Shown: positions 21,944 through 33,712 of the stretch, one piece after another
Position numbering within the stretch: position 1 is the first letter of the stretch
Layout of the letters: every line of letters begins with the position of its first letter
DNA from: Diphasiastrum complanatum
Lineage: Eukaryota; Streptophyta; Lycopodiopsida; Lycopodiales; Lycopodiaceae
Direction of reading: 5' to 3'
Assembly (NCBI GenBank): GCA_029204225.1
Contig: CM055111.1
Coordinates: 42,286,815 to 42,350,814 of the forward strand
DNA: 64,000 bases
Made by a program: the position numbers and the translations under genes
The notes under the pieces: generated by a model
Database searches by the model: none
What the model was told of the DNA's origin: nothing
What the model saw: the letters and a program-made list of their open reading frames with translations, nothing else

Positions 21944-23708
21944 CTGAACATCAGGATCAGGTTTAGCTAACTTGAATTCGCAAAATCCTACTCACTAGAA
22001 ATCAAACTTCATAATCTACCATATCATCAACTAGCTTCAAAAGTGGAAATTCTATCTAGCTATTTCAAAGCTTTAACAATCAAACGTTGAAATTGCTGAT
22101 GTAGAGACCTTCATGATGTACAGTGTTCCTAACAAAAGATTCCCTAGATTGTGCAACATAAAATTAATACTGCAGCTTGTTGACTGGAGTAATACTGTAA
22201 TTAGATCTTTGATGGATCCATTCAAGTCCAGAACTTGCAACTACTTGAATATACGACTGGGAATAGGTAAATGAATCTGCAATAGATACATCATTCTAGA
22301 GAATAAAATAGCTTTCTGGTTTCTTTATGTAATTACATAGCATAAGGACAGCTGAGTTTGGCAGCTAAATTTTGCCATATACAATGATCAGGAGGTTAAG
22401 CCCTTGTAGTCCATACGATCTGACCAGAGTTTGAGCCTTCACTCCAATCCTTGGCAAATAAGAATAATAAATAAATTCGGGACTTGATTAACTGCTAATT
22501 GCAAAAATTCAGAAGCTGGTGATGCTTTGTAATACTACTGGAGTTGCACTTTCCATTCCGGAATTAGGGTTTCCCGTAACACATTTTTTTTTTTGGGTGC
22601 CAGTATGGATATCAGATTAAAGGTGTTTTCAAGAGCAATTCACTTATCTAGTTTGCTCGGAGTTCCAAGAGAAGTGCGGTCCAATTTTGGGCCATTAAGT
22701 GATTCTTTATCGAACATCTCTATTTCTGTATTATGTGAAATGAAATCACATGGAACCGTATTGAATGACAGCAAACTGACAACAAATATGAAGCATAAGC
22801 ACCCATCTCAGAAGCATAAGCATAAGTATTCCTTCAAACAGTCGTGTGCGTGTGAGTTCTGTGTCGGGAGTCTCTAATCTTCTTTCACATGCCATCTATA
22901 ACAGTCTATTGTTGTTTCAACTCCAATAATCCAAGATTGTAATGATTCCATCATGTCCACCATCCAATTAGGGTTTAGTTAGTATTAAACTATCAAAAAA
23001 ACAAAAAAAATTGGCCATTAGTCTTTTCTCCACCAAAAAAAAAAATTAATTTGCGATCCGGGTCGCGGATCGCCGACATTCTGGAACGCACGTTCCAGAA
23101 CGTTTTTGCAGCGGATCGTGATCCGCTGCAACTTTGTAGCAGACGTTTAAGACTGGGAAGTAGAGCACTAGCATTCACCATTGCATCTTAGGCCCATCTG
23201 AATTTACCCTCAAAAATTTGTCATTGAACTAAAAATAGTTTTCAGCAAAGAGATGGACCATATGCAAACTTCCTGGCTATATATTAAGTTTTCTCTCTAT
23301 TCATTCCTACCTTAACATTATCTACTGAATAAACTTCTAGAGATGAAAGGTAGCTAAGCCGCCTAGAAACGTCTAAGCAGCTTGACACCACAATGACTAA
23401 ATAAACTAGACATTGGCCTTGTTAACTAAAAACAAGAAAAAATAATATTGTTGATAAACAGCAGTGACCAATGCTTAGTAGTACCCAACCCTGCATCTAT
23501 TATGCCTGCAGCCTTTTTAAAAACAGAATTATGATAGTATTTGCTAAACACAGTGGATACTATTAATGTTTTATCTCCCCAAATTCTTGAGTGGTTTTAA
23601 GGGCAAGATACTTCATACATAGAGTGACCACAAGTAAGGTCATTACTACTGTTAGGAATTCAGAGGTAGGCTACCAAATTAGAAATTGGAACTTCGTATA
23701 GACTCTTG

Positions 23709-23754
<46 letters not shown>

Positions 23755-26700
23755 ACACACACACCTTCCCAATCCGTGGCCTTTCTTTTGTCTTTGAAAG
23801 GCTATTTCGAACATATGAGACTGCTCCCCAGCATCTTAAATTGTTTGCAACATCATCTAATCTTAGAAGATACTGTTCTTCTGTCAAAGGAAATGATCGC
23901 TGCACAAACAATCAAGCCGAAACTCATCTTAGTAGCACAAGTTACATTGACAATTATGCCAAGGACAAAACTGAAGTATCAAAAAGGACAAAAAAAATAC
24001 ACAAGTTGCCATAGTTCCATTCTTTTGGCCTCACAAGGATGTTAGGCCACATTTGAATCTTAAGCATGTTACCTCAATCAGGACAACAATGAAAAAAAAA
24101 CTAGAAAGTCTACTCCCTTTTATGTTCTGTTCCATCCCACTGTATCACAGCATTTCTAGGAAATCCTACATCAATTAGAAAATGGATGACTATTTTTGCC
24201 CTATGAGGTTTTGTGCTTGCATGCATCAGTTAAGAAAAGCACGAGAACTAAGACTGTGTACACATCGTGAGAGCCATAGTAGAAGGCTAGAAGCTCCTCA
24301 AAAAAAAGAAAAATTGGGCTGGGTGTATCATTCCATACTTGCAAAACGAGCTTAAATTTTTTTTTTGTCCTGGTAGCAGATTTTTTCAAAGGGCGAGCTT
24401 TAGGAAACACTTTCATGGGCCCCAACAAGAGTAGATAATTGTGGAGAGCAAAGACATTCCTCTATTGCAAATCTCACTGAAAAAAAAATCATTCAGCATG
24501 TTTACATTAGAGGGAGAAAATTGTTTCATACTGCTAGGTGATTTTACCGGGATTACGGATCTACATCGAACTCCATATTTGTGTTCCACTATGATGAATT
24601 TTTCATGATTATGAGTTTGTAAGTATCTATCTATCTATCTATCTATCTATATATAATGATGACCTATAGAAGATATGGAGGAGAGAATGATTTCCGTTCG
24701 TGGGGAATGAAGTATCCCATTATCTATTAATGTTTATTTGCACCTCTAATGTTGGTTTGGCCATGCATGTGAACTATTTTATGGGCCATTTCTAGTATAT
24801 CAAAGTCAAAGTCCTAAAGTCAAATTAATTACTCTTGCATGTAGGAGGTTGCACTCGTTCTAGAGTAGAACATGATTTTTCAATTAGAAATTTAATAACT
24901 TTACCCAAAATAGAGAGCAACTATAGTAATCAGCTTTTTGCTTTTTGCTAAGGACTAGAAAAATTATAAAAAGAGGGCTGGCGCCCCAGCTCCATTCATT
25001 CCATTGTAGAGAGTATGCTCATTCTTCAATGAATTTGAGTTCTCTTTAATCTCTTATGTTGATCTTGATTGGTGGGTCATCATGCAGGTATTGCAGATAT
25101 TTGTTTAGTGACTAAGTTATGGCATGAAAGGTTTGGACATTTGAATTTCAAAAGTCTACAAGTCTTCAGGAAATACCATATGGTTACTAGTTTACCTCAA
25201 GTTGTTTATGATCACAACTTTTGTGAGGGCTGTGTCTTAGGGAAACATCATATGAAGAAATTCGAGTCTAGTACTTATAGGGTGAGAAATGTTCTAGAAC
25301 TTGTTCATAGAAATATGTGTGGTCCTATGAAAATTCAGTCTTATGGGGGAGCAAGTTACTTTATGGTGTTTGCTGATAATTATTCTAGGACATAGTCGCA
25401 GCGAATTGCGGTTCGAACCGCCGAACCGTTCAGATTCGGTTCCTGTTTCGAACCTTTTTTGCCAAAAGAAAAAAAAAAACAATAACAAACGGTTCGAATT
25501 GGCCCCCAATTCGAACCATACAGGCCGGTTCAAATCAGATTGAATTGGATCGAATCGGCCAATTAGAATCGACGTGCAACTATGTTCTACGAAGAATGTG
25601 GGTATAACTTCTCAAGTATAAGGGTGAGGCATTCAAGTTCACATGGTTTAAGACACAGGTGGAGAAAGAAACAAATAGACAGATAAAGATACTTCGTTTG
25701 GATAAAGGGGGACAATATCTTTCTACCATAGTTGCCCGTTCCGGAACTGAATGGGACCCCCAAAAAATTTTAAAAATATGTATTTTTTTATTAAAAAAAA
25801 AAACTGCTTTTTGAAGTTCCTTCTTCTTTTTCATAGTTGCTTTGATGCACATGTATTTCAGTTGTTGGTCCAGTTTCTTGCCCCTATCTAAGTCTCTAAG
25901 TATGAGAGCAGTAGGAAGCTCCATTTTTTAGGTCTAACACACAACCTTTTCAACATGTGGCCTTAGGTGCTCTTCAAGACACATTTTAAGCCTCAAATGT
26001 AGAGACACTAATAGAACTTTGATATTATTATACAAATACCCTATCAACCACAACATTTACTTGTGAACAAGGTTTTACTGAATCAAGATTCTTTCCTAAA
26101 AGAATAGAAATTCCCTTTTGAAAAGTTTTGATCTATCTCAAACATTAAAGAATCAAAACCATTTGCTTATGGACCCGGTTAATCACATGTTGTTCTACCC
26201 TATTTAACTCTATGGTGGAAAATGGATCAAGGTCATATTTAAGTTTGAATCTCAGTTATAATTTTAACGGGACCATGGTTGTATGGAGTTCAAATCATGT
26301 CTACATTTAACTTTGGATTATAGTAATATTTGAGTTTGAATTTGCCAAATGTAGTCAATTATTGTGTGCACTTGAAAGTCATCACTTGCAAGTGAACATT
26401 CTATATTAACACTTGTAAATCTGCAGACTATAAAAGAACACAAAAAAATCCGCAGAACTGGATAAACAATGGATGAAAATTAAAACCGATAAGTCGATTA
26501 GTAAGAAGGAGACTAATCCCGCAGATAGAGCGGGGGTGGGGTGAAGGCCGGATAGGGCCGACTTGGCAAGCGTAGCTACTCCTACTGGCTGCGGTCTAAT
26601 TCTCTTCCAAGCCCCAAATCATCTCTAACGATCTGTTGTAAAAATTAAACTTATAAAACAGCAGATAATGTTGAGTAGAGCAATAGTGAAAATATATCTA

Positions 26701-29700
26701 CTGCTAGCATGCATTCAAACATTACAAATCATACACATTACAGAACAAAGTATTGTGGAAATCGCTTTAATTATCAGAACTGAATTTACAATATTTTCTT
26801 GAGCGTTGTCTGTTTTCTAGATCAACACATTGGCGCAATAGAGGTGTTCTCTCTCATGTGTAATGCGACTGTAAAGCTCACCATCGAGCTATATCAAACT
26901 CTTACAGTTTTGTCTATATCTGTATCCGTGACTGTATCAATCTGTATGTATATTCTCTGATCTATCGTTGATCCTTTTTATGTGATCAATCCAAAGAACT
27001 GATTAAGTTAAAAGATCTAATCAAAAGAAATGCATTAGGCTTAATCGAAACTAATTTTGGTTTCTTGTCGCTGTCCTCCATGCATCAGCCACTCTATGCC
27101 CGTTACACTCCGCCTTCACGCTGCAGACCTTCACATTTTGCTAAAAGACACCTTCAGGATTTTAAAGGCACCTTCGCATTTTTCGGAAGGCTTTTATAAG
27201 GCAGTTTCGCATTTTGCCGAAGGGCGAAAAACCCAAAGGTATGCCAAAAAATATTTCTAAGGCATTTACGAGGCAGTGTCGCTTCTTCTCAAAATGCAAA
27301 AAATGCGACAGTGTCGGGCCAATTGGCCAAAATTATTTTCGAAGTGTTTTTGATTTAGTGATGCATTTTTCTCATGACCCAAAAATGCGAACTGTGCGAC
27401 GAAACAGTTCAAAAATGCAGATTGTGCGAAACATAGTTCAAAATGCAACAGTATATAGCTTCTCTTCGTCAAGATCTTTGTCAATCTGCAATCCTAGGTA
27501 GCATCTTGCTTCCCCTAGGTCTGATATTTCAAAATGCTGAGAAGTATCATGCTTCACCTGAGCAATGAGATTGTCGCTTCTGGACAGAATCAAAGTGTCA
27601 TCAACGTAGACAACAATTATTATGATTTCTCCATCTGTGACCTTTGTATAGACATTGTAGTCGGGCATCAATGGTTGAAATCCTAAGGATCTGAGGGTGT
27701 GATCCTTCTTCTTATACCACTGTCTGGCAGACTGCTTCAGTCCATATATGCTTCTTTGCATTCGGCAGGCGTAGTTGGCAAAGCGTGAGTAGATGAATCC
27801 TGGTGGTTGGTCCATGTAGACTTCTTTATTCAACTCGCCATGTAAGAAGGCGGTCTTCTCATCCACTGTGGATCTTGAGACTGTATGTTGCTGCATATGC
27901 AAATAGTAGGCATAAGGACGAATGCTTTATGACTGGAGAAAAGGTTTCAGTATAGTCAACACCATACTTCTGAGAGAAACCTTTTGTTACCAATCTGGCC
28001 TTGTACTTTGATAAGTTGCCATCAGGTCCATACTTATATTTGAAAACTCACTTGTATTTTACAGTCTTCCTGTCTGCTGGTAAGTAAATCATGTTAAATA
28101 CAAGATAAATCACTATTTTCTAGTTACATTTATCATTTTTTTGTGGAACAATTGGCATTTGAAAATTAGGCTTATTCTTTCCTAGGAACCCTGATTTTGA
28201 ACTCTGCCTGATTCTCAAGCTACAATTGGATCTTATGCCTTCCTAATACTCCAAACCCATACAACACCATATAGATGAAAAAAAGAAAAAAAGAAAACCT
28301 TTCCGACCTAGTACGTTCTGGAACAAACGGTATTGTATGTACATTACGTTTTGACCCAAAAGCGTTGGAACGAGTTTCCAAGCTTTCTACAGAGTTTTAG
28401 GTGCTTTGCAAGGATCGTGGCAAGTACGGAAACGCCTCAACAAAATGGAGTTGCAAAAAGAAAGAATCAGTCTATTGTAGAAACTGCAAGGAGCATGCTT
28501 AAAAGTAAGAAATTTCCGAATATGTTTTGGGTGAAGCAGTTCAAATAGCGGTTTATCTTTTGAATCAAAATCCTACAAAAGTTGTAGAGAATCGGACTCC
28601 AGAGGAAGCTTACAAGGGTTGAAAACCTGACGTAAGTCATTTGAGGGTTTTTGGAAGTATTGCATATGTTCACATACCAAAGGATTTAAGGAGCAAATTG
28701 GATTCAACGGCTACTAAGTGTTTATTTCTTGGATATGATAGTCAAGAGAAGGGATAAAGGTTGTATGACTTGAAGAGTAAGAAAATTATCATAAGTAGGG
28801 ATGTGATCTTTGATGAGAATGGATCTCATAAAGATAAAGAAATATCTTATGATAGGAAGCAAGATGGAGGAATTCCTATCTTGTGTGACGAGTCATTACA
28901 GGAGCCTAAGTCGACACATATGACACATATGACGCCTACACCAATTCAAGTACCTAGAGTGACCATGGTTGAGAAAGGAAAAAGGAAGGAGAGATCAAGT
29001 ACATGGAATACTTATCACCTCTGACTTCACCAGGTAGGAAGCATGGAATATTCAACAAATGGACGTTAAGAGTGCATTCTTTAATAGATTTAAAGATTTC
29101 TAGAGGAGGAAGTCTACATGGTGCAGCCAGAGGGATACATTGTAGCAGGACAAAAAGACAAGGTTTGCAAGTTGGACAAGGCATTATATGGACTTAAGCA
29201 ACACCCAGGGCATGGTACACGAGGATTGACACATACTTTGAGGAGCTTGGTTTTTGAAGGAGTAGTTCAAAGCCTGGACTTAATGTTTTGATCAGGGATG
29301 GTCATCTTGTTATTGTAGTGATGTTCATAGGTTTGGATCGTGATTTGATTCATAATATTAAAAAAGATCTCTCATTAGAGTTTGATATGAAAGATTTTGG
29401 CTCGCTACAATACTTTCTTGACATTGAGGTATGGAGAGTACCACATGGACTATTTATTTCTCAATCTAAGTATGCTCATGAACTTCTTGAAAAGTTCAAT
29501 ATGTTAGAGTGCAAGCCTATTTCTACACCATATGGTAGTGGATGTGAGCTTACTCAAGTTGAGGATGATCAAGATGTAGATGGGAAGTTATATAGAAAGC
29601 TTGTTGGAAGCTTAATTTATCTAACTACTCTGAGACCAGATATTGCATATGCTGTTAGATGGTTAGTCAGTTTATGGCTAAGCAGATTCACTAGAAAGCT

Positions 29701-32700
29701 GTTAAGCGAGTAATCGAATATATCAAGGGTACTTTGAGGTTTGGTATTTTCTATGGAAGACGGGATTTTTTGAGGGATATGTGGATGTTGATTGGGTTGG
29801 AGATGCAGAAGATCGAAGATCTACTACAAGTTATGTCTTTAGTCTCGGTTCGAGTTCTATATCTTGAAGTTCAAAGAAGTAGCATACTATTGCATCATCA
29901 TCTATAGAGGCAAGAGTACCAAGCTACTACGAGTGCAGCAAGTGAAGCAATATGGTTACGAAGGATTCTACAAGATCCTCATATGGTACATGGTACACCT
30001 ACATTACTTCAATGTGATAATCAAAGTTGTATTAAATTGGAGAAGAATCCAATTGTTCACAGCAAGACCAAGCACATCGAAATACAACAACACTTCATCA
30101 GAGAGAAGATTCAAAGTGGTAAAGTAGAGATTATTTATTGCCCTACAAAAGAGCAAGTTGCATATAACTTTACCAAAGTACTGGGCAAAGAAAAGTTTCA
30201 GAAGTTTAGAGAACTAGGAGTAATAGATAACAAGGTAAACATTAAGGGGGTGTTAGAAATTAATGTTTATTTCACCTCTAATGTTGGTTTGGCCATGCCT
30301 ACGAGCTATTGTAGGGGCCATTTCTATTTTTAGTATACCAAAGTCAAAGTCCTAAAGTCAAATTAATTAGTCTTGCATGTAGGAGGGCACACTAGTTCTA
30401 GAATCTACATGATTTTTCACTTAGAAATCTAGTAAGGGTCTTTACCCAAAATAGAGAGCAACTATAGTAATCAACTTTTTGCTTTATTCTTAATGCTTTT
30501 AGCTTTTGCCAAGGACTAGAGAAATTATATAAGGATGGCTGGCACCCCACCTCCATTCATTCCATTGTAGGTAGCTATGCTCATTCTTCAATTAATCTAA
30601 GTTCTATTTAATCTCTTTTGTTGATCTTAATTGGTGTGTGTGAGGGCTAATATGATTAGTTCACTCCTACCTTGAATTTGAGCATCAAATTCCAAGACTA
30701 TTTATACGGTATATCATTGATTGACATGACCATTTATTAATATGGGACCAAGGGTCGTTCTTATTGATTAGGTTACTAACCATGTAAGAGAATGTAAACC
30801 CACTCTAGGACCCAAGAAACCCTAACTAGGTGTCTCCATACACTATAAATAGAGCTAGCTCCACTTACTCCATAGTTTAGTACTTGGTGCTTTCACTCCT
30901 TTGTAGGAAGTTCTACAAAAGCTCTTTGTGGGAGATATGGTACTCGTTGTAGCCATTGATGTTCTTTCACTGTTCTTAGTTGGTGATTGCTTCACAGCAA
31001 GCGACAATAGGCCCTGACAACAAGAACATCCCTTCCACATAAGCTGAGGATTGGAGTTTGAAACTGTAATGGGATTCATTCATCCACATAAGTTGAGGAT
31101 TGGAGTTTGGAACCGTAATGGGATTCATTCATCCACAATTGAGGATCTTTTGGATTTCATTAACAGGGGGATATACTATTGTTAGATGCATGAGAGTCAT
31201 GAGAGAGGTTTACCAAAGTTCCCTAGGTTTTGCTGGTGTTCATATAGAGCAAAGACACAATCGACGGATGCTCTTTCTATATATAGCAAGACTTAATTTA
31301 CAGATCTTCGGCCCTAGCAGAAACCTTCCATTTGCTTGTGATATCATAGTTTTCAAAGCACACTATGCATATTTCTATTGACGGTGGGAAGTAGCATGCT
31401 TAGTCCATGTTTCGCACATCAAGAGTTCATATTTGGCAATGATGTGTTGCCATTCTCATGACATTCCATATAAATGATAGCACATCTCCTGGCAGAGACC
31501 TTTCATTTGCATGTGGTATCATAGTTTTTATAGAACACTTATGCATATTTCTATTGATGGTAAGAAGTAATGTTGCTAGTGCATGTTTCATACATCAACA
31601 ACTTCAATTTGACAATGATGAGTTCGCCACTCTCACAACACTCCATACAAGTGATAGCAAGTCCCTCTATACTCAGTGATTGTGTTATGATATACCTCGG
31701 CCATGATGCTCATACAACATGTTCAAGAGGAGCTTGTGTTTGTTGGTCCCATCTACAATTCCAACAATAAATCATCCAAAAGCCTTCACAATTCATTCAC
31801 AAGAGAAAGTTTGACTAAGATTACCTTTACTAACACCCATGGAGACCAACATGGTCTATAAGACCAAATTCCAATACAAATACCAAAGTCTTAGAGAATT
31901 TTGAAACAACACGAAGTAATACTATTCTTAAGATCAACTACTAATTAGAAGAGTGGCAAAATTTTATGTCTAGCAAAAGCTTTAAAAAGCAAACTACCAA
32001 CCATGCTAAGATTATCACGACTGAAGACTCATTGGAAAGTCCCTTAAAAATCTTTTTGAAGTAGTTGTAAGCAGCCACATTACAAAATATGGTGAAATTT
32101 CGTTTCCACTTCCTCATTGTTGTAAAGAAAGCATGTCCATGCCTCCCAAGGGGGGCACTTCGAACTGCACTATCATATCGTTTCCGATTGAAGTTCATCT
32201 GGACCCAAGAAATGCCCTGGTTTTTCTTCATGGAAATTCTATTTCAATTTGAGGAAGCATGAGACTTTAGACAACCACCATTGATAGTCTATCAACTTGT
32301 GCAAAGTCAACTCTGATTATTCATGAATTGAGTTACAGTGCCTAGAGCTTAAGAGATAATTGCTTTGCTGATAGTAATATAGTTGAGGCAGCTAAGCAAA
32401 CATCTAGAAACAGTCTCGTTAAGTTTATTTTCAGCATAAAAAATCTTCAAATATTTATTTGTTACACTTCCAAATTTCAAACTTACCTGCTACAACTTAA
32501 TGCAGTCAAGACTCAAGACTATTAAATACATATTATAGGTCAAGACTCCAGTTTACTGTTTTACAGCCTACAGCTTTATGTAGTCTAAATTCCAGACTAA
32601 ATACAGCAAGAACTCCAAAAGCATTTCCTAAAAACTTGCTGATATGCTCTTCCTCTTCAAGGCAATTGATTAAGCACAGAAACAATAAAGTAAAAAGTGT

Positions 32701-33011
32701 TACTCTCAACTGATATATTAATAAATCTTTTACTAGACTCAAAGCCAGCAAAAGAACTACCATACCTGAGAACTTAATGAAGGAAAAGGCAAACCTGTTC
32801 ACGATACTTCCACATGACATTCATAGCCAATAACTGACGTCCCATAAACTCCTGAAATAGCCATGAAGGCAAAAATATATCAACCACATATGACAAAAAA
32901 CTGAATGTGTGGCATGCATAAGTGGTAGTTGGCTATCAATCCAAATGGAAACTTTACTCAACAAATGTGGCAAATAACTCTTTTTTTTTTTTTTGGGGGG
33001 GGGGGGGAATT

Positions 33012-33092
<81 letters not shown>

Positions 33093-33670
33093 TATTAATG
33101 TCCTTCCCATGCCAAAAGGCATATAATACTAGTAAATGTACATGTCAAGCAAGTGGTAACAGTGTGAGCGTATGAAACGTCTCTAAAACAGTAACAGAAA
33201 GGAACAACATATCTAATACTATGAACTGAAATAAATGAGATGAGATAGATATATAGGAGCATAAATGAGGTATATCATTATCATCATGTCTTGTTGCTGC
33301 TATAGAAGGATGTGATATGAGCTGCAGCATGAGATAACTCAGGTAATTGCTGATGTCGTCTAGGAGGATGAGATGAGTATCTCCTCATGATAGGTCGGAT
33401 AACTCAAGCTGCAACATGACTATAAGTGGTGCGCAGCCTCTGCTCTCAATGGATAGGTACGTCGTCATCATCCTCATCATCACTAGACTTGGAATCCCAT
33501 TGCGGTCTTCTCCTAGAGAAGAAAGAGGTAATCTGAAGCTGAACGCTAAGATGCCTCTGCTGAGCTATTTGACATAGATCTCGTTGTAGTAGGAACATCT
33601 CTCATATCATTAAGTGCAACACAGCCGGAGTCCTCATATGCTATGAGTGATCGAAGTATGGTCGTTCTCC

Positions 33671-33712
<42 letters not shown>

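Larger units (their letters stand above)
21944..23764 (-). other. DUF3067 gene intron 4
   Basis: About 1.8 kb, donor GTGTGT, acceptor CAG. The donor is the first unit of a (GT)7 run followed by (CT)20. It also holds the palindromic cluster at 23,052-23,131. No retroelement coding remains are seen. Confidence 0.75.
25727..28382. mobile_element. 2.66 kb hAT-type insertion carrying a Copia fragment
   Basis: Flanked by a perfect 8 bp duplication, CTTTCTAC (25,719-25,726 and 28,383-28,390). Removing it brings together the two parts of the Copia-D integrase in frame. The left end is CATAGTTGCCCGTTCC, close to the MITE 140 bases upstream. The right end is only partly inverted-complementary (10 of 16 by eye). 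Subterminal GTTCCGGAAC and TTCTGGAAC words occur near both ends. No hAT transposase is recognised. Inside lie a CTTCG-rich LTR-like piece and a minus-strand Copia RT. Confidence 0.75.
24726..30640 (+). mobile_element. Copia-D element in intron 3, with nested hAT insertions
   Basis: A 5' LTR remnant (24,726 to about 25,070) and a 3' LTR (30,251 to about 30,636) bracket a decayed Copia gag-pol on the strand opposite to the host gene. Gag, protease and the PBS are gone: the GAG-pre-integrase text begins right after the 5' LTR. Integrase is cut by two hAT insertions (25,391-25,584 and 25,727-28,382). RT has lost its catalytic core. RNase H and the PPT survive near 30 kb. Confidence 0.85.
30641..32794. 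other. Rest of intron 3: two tandem duplications, otherwise unassigned
   Basis: A TATA-like CTATAAATAGAG at about 30,842 sits in DNA that could be another LTR fragment (30,640-30,950). A 49 bp unit is repeated about 2.2 times (31,035-31,148), and a 175 bp unit is duplicated (about 31,312-31,665). Nothing coding is recognised to the exon at 32,795. Confidence 0.5.

Noticed and set aside
22593-22877. 94-codon open frame in intron 4 with a Lys/His-rich stretch
   Set aside because: Opposite strand to the host gene, no motif, and lies within the intron; likely a chance frame.
25415-25440. GGTTCGAACC, resembling a tRNA B box
   Set aside because: No A box or cloverleaf at the right distance; the motif repeats within the hAT MITE in both orientations.
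27438-27902. 154-codon Copia RT frame with intact YVDD as a functional gene
   Set aside because: It lacks the rest of pol, has a stop at the conserved Trp just upstream, and is embedded in a hAT-type insertion.
31941-32231. 96-codon minus-strand frame in intron 3
   Set aside because: No splice sites that fit the DUF3067 frame and no known domain; the exon 3 to exon 4 join is already complete without it.
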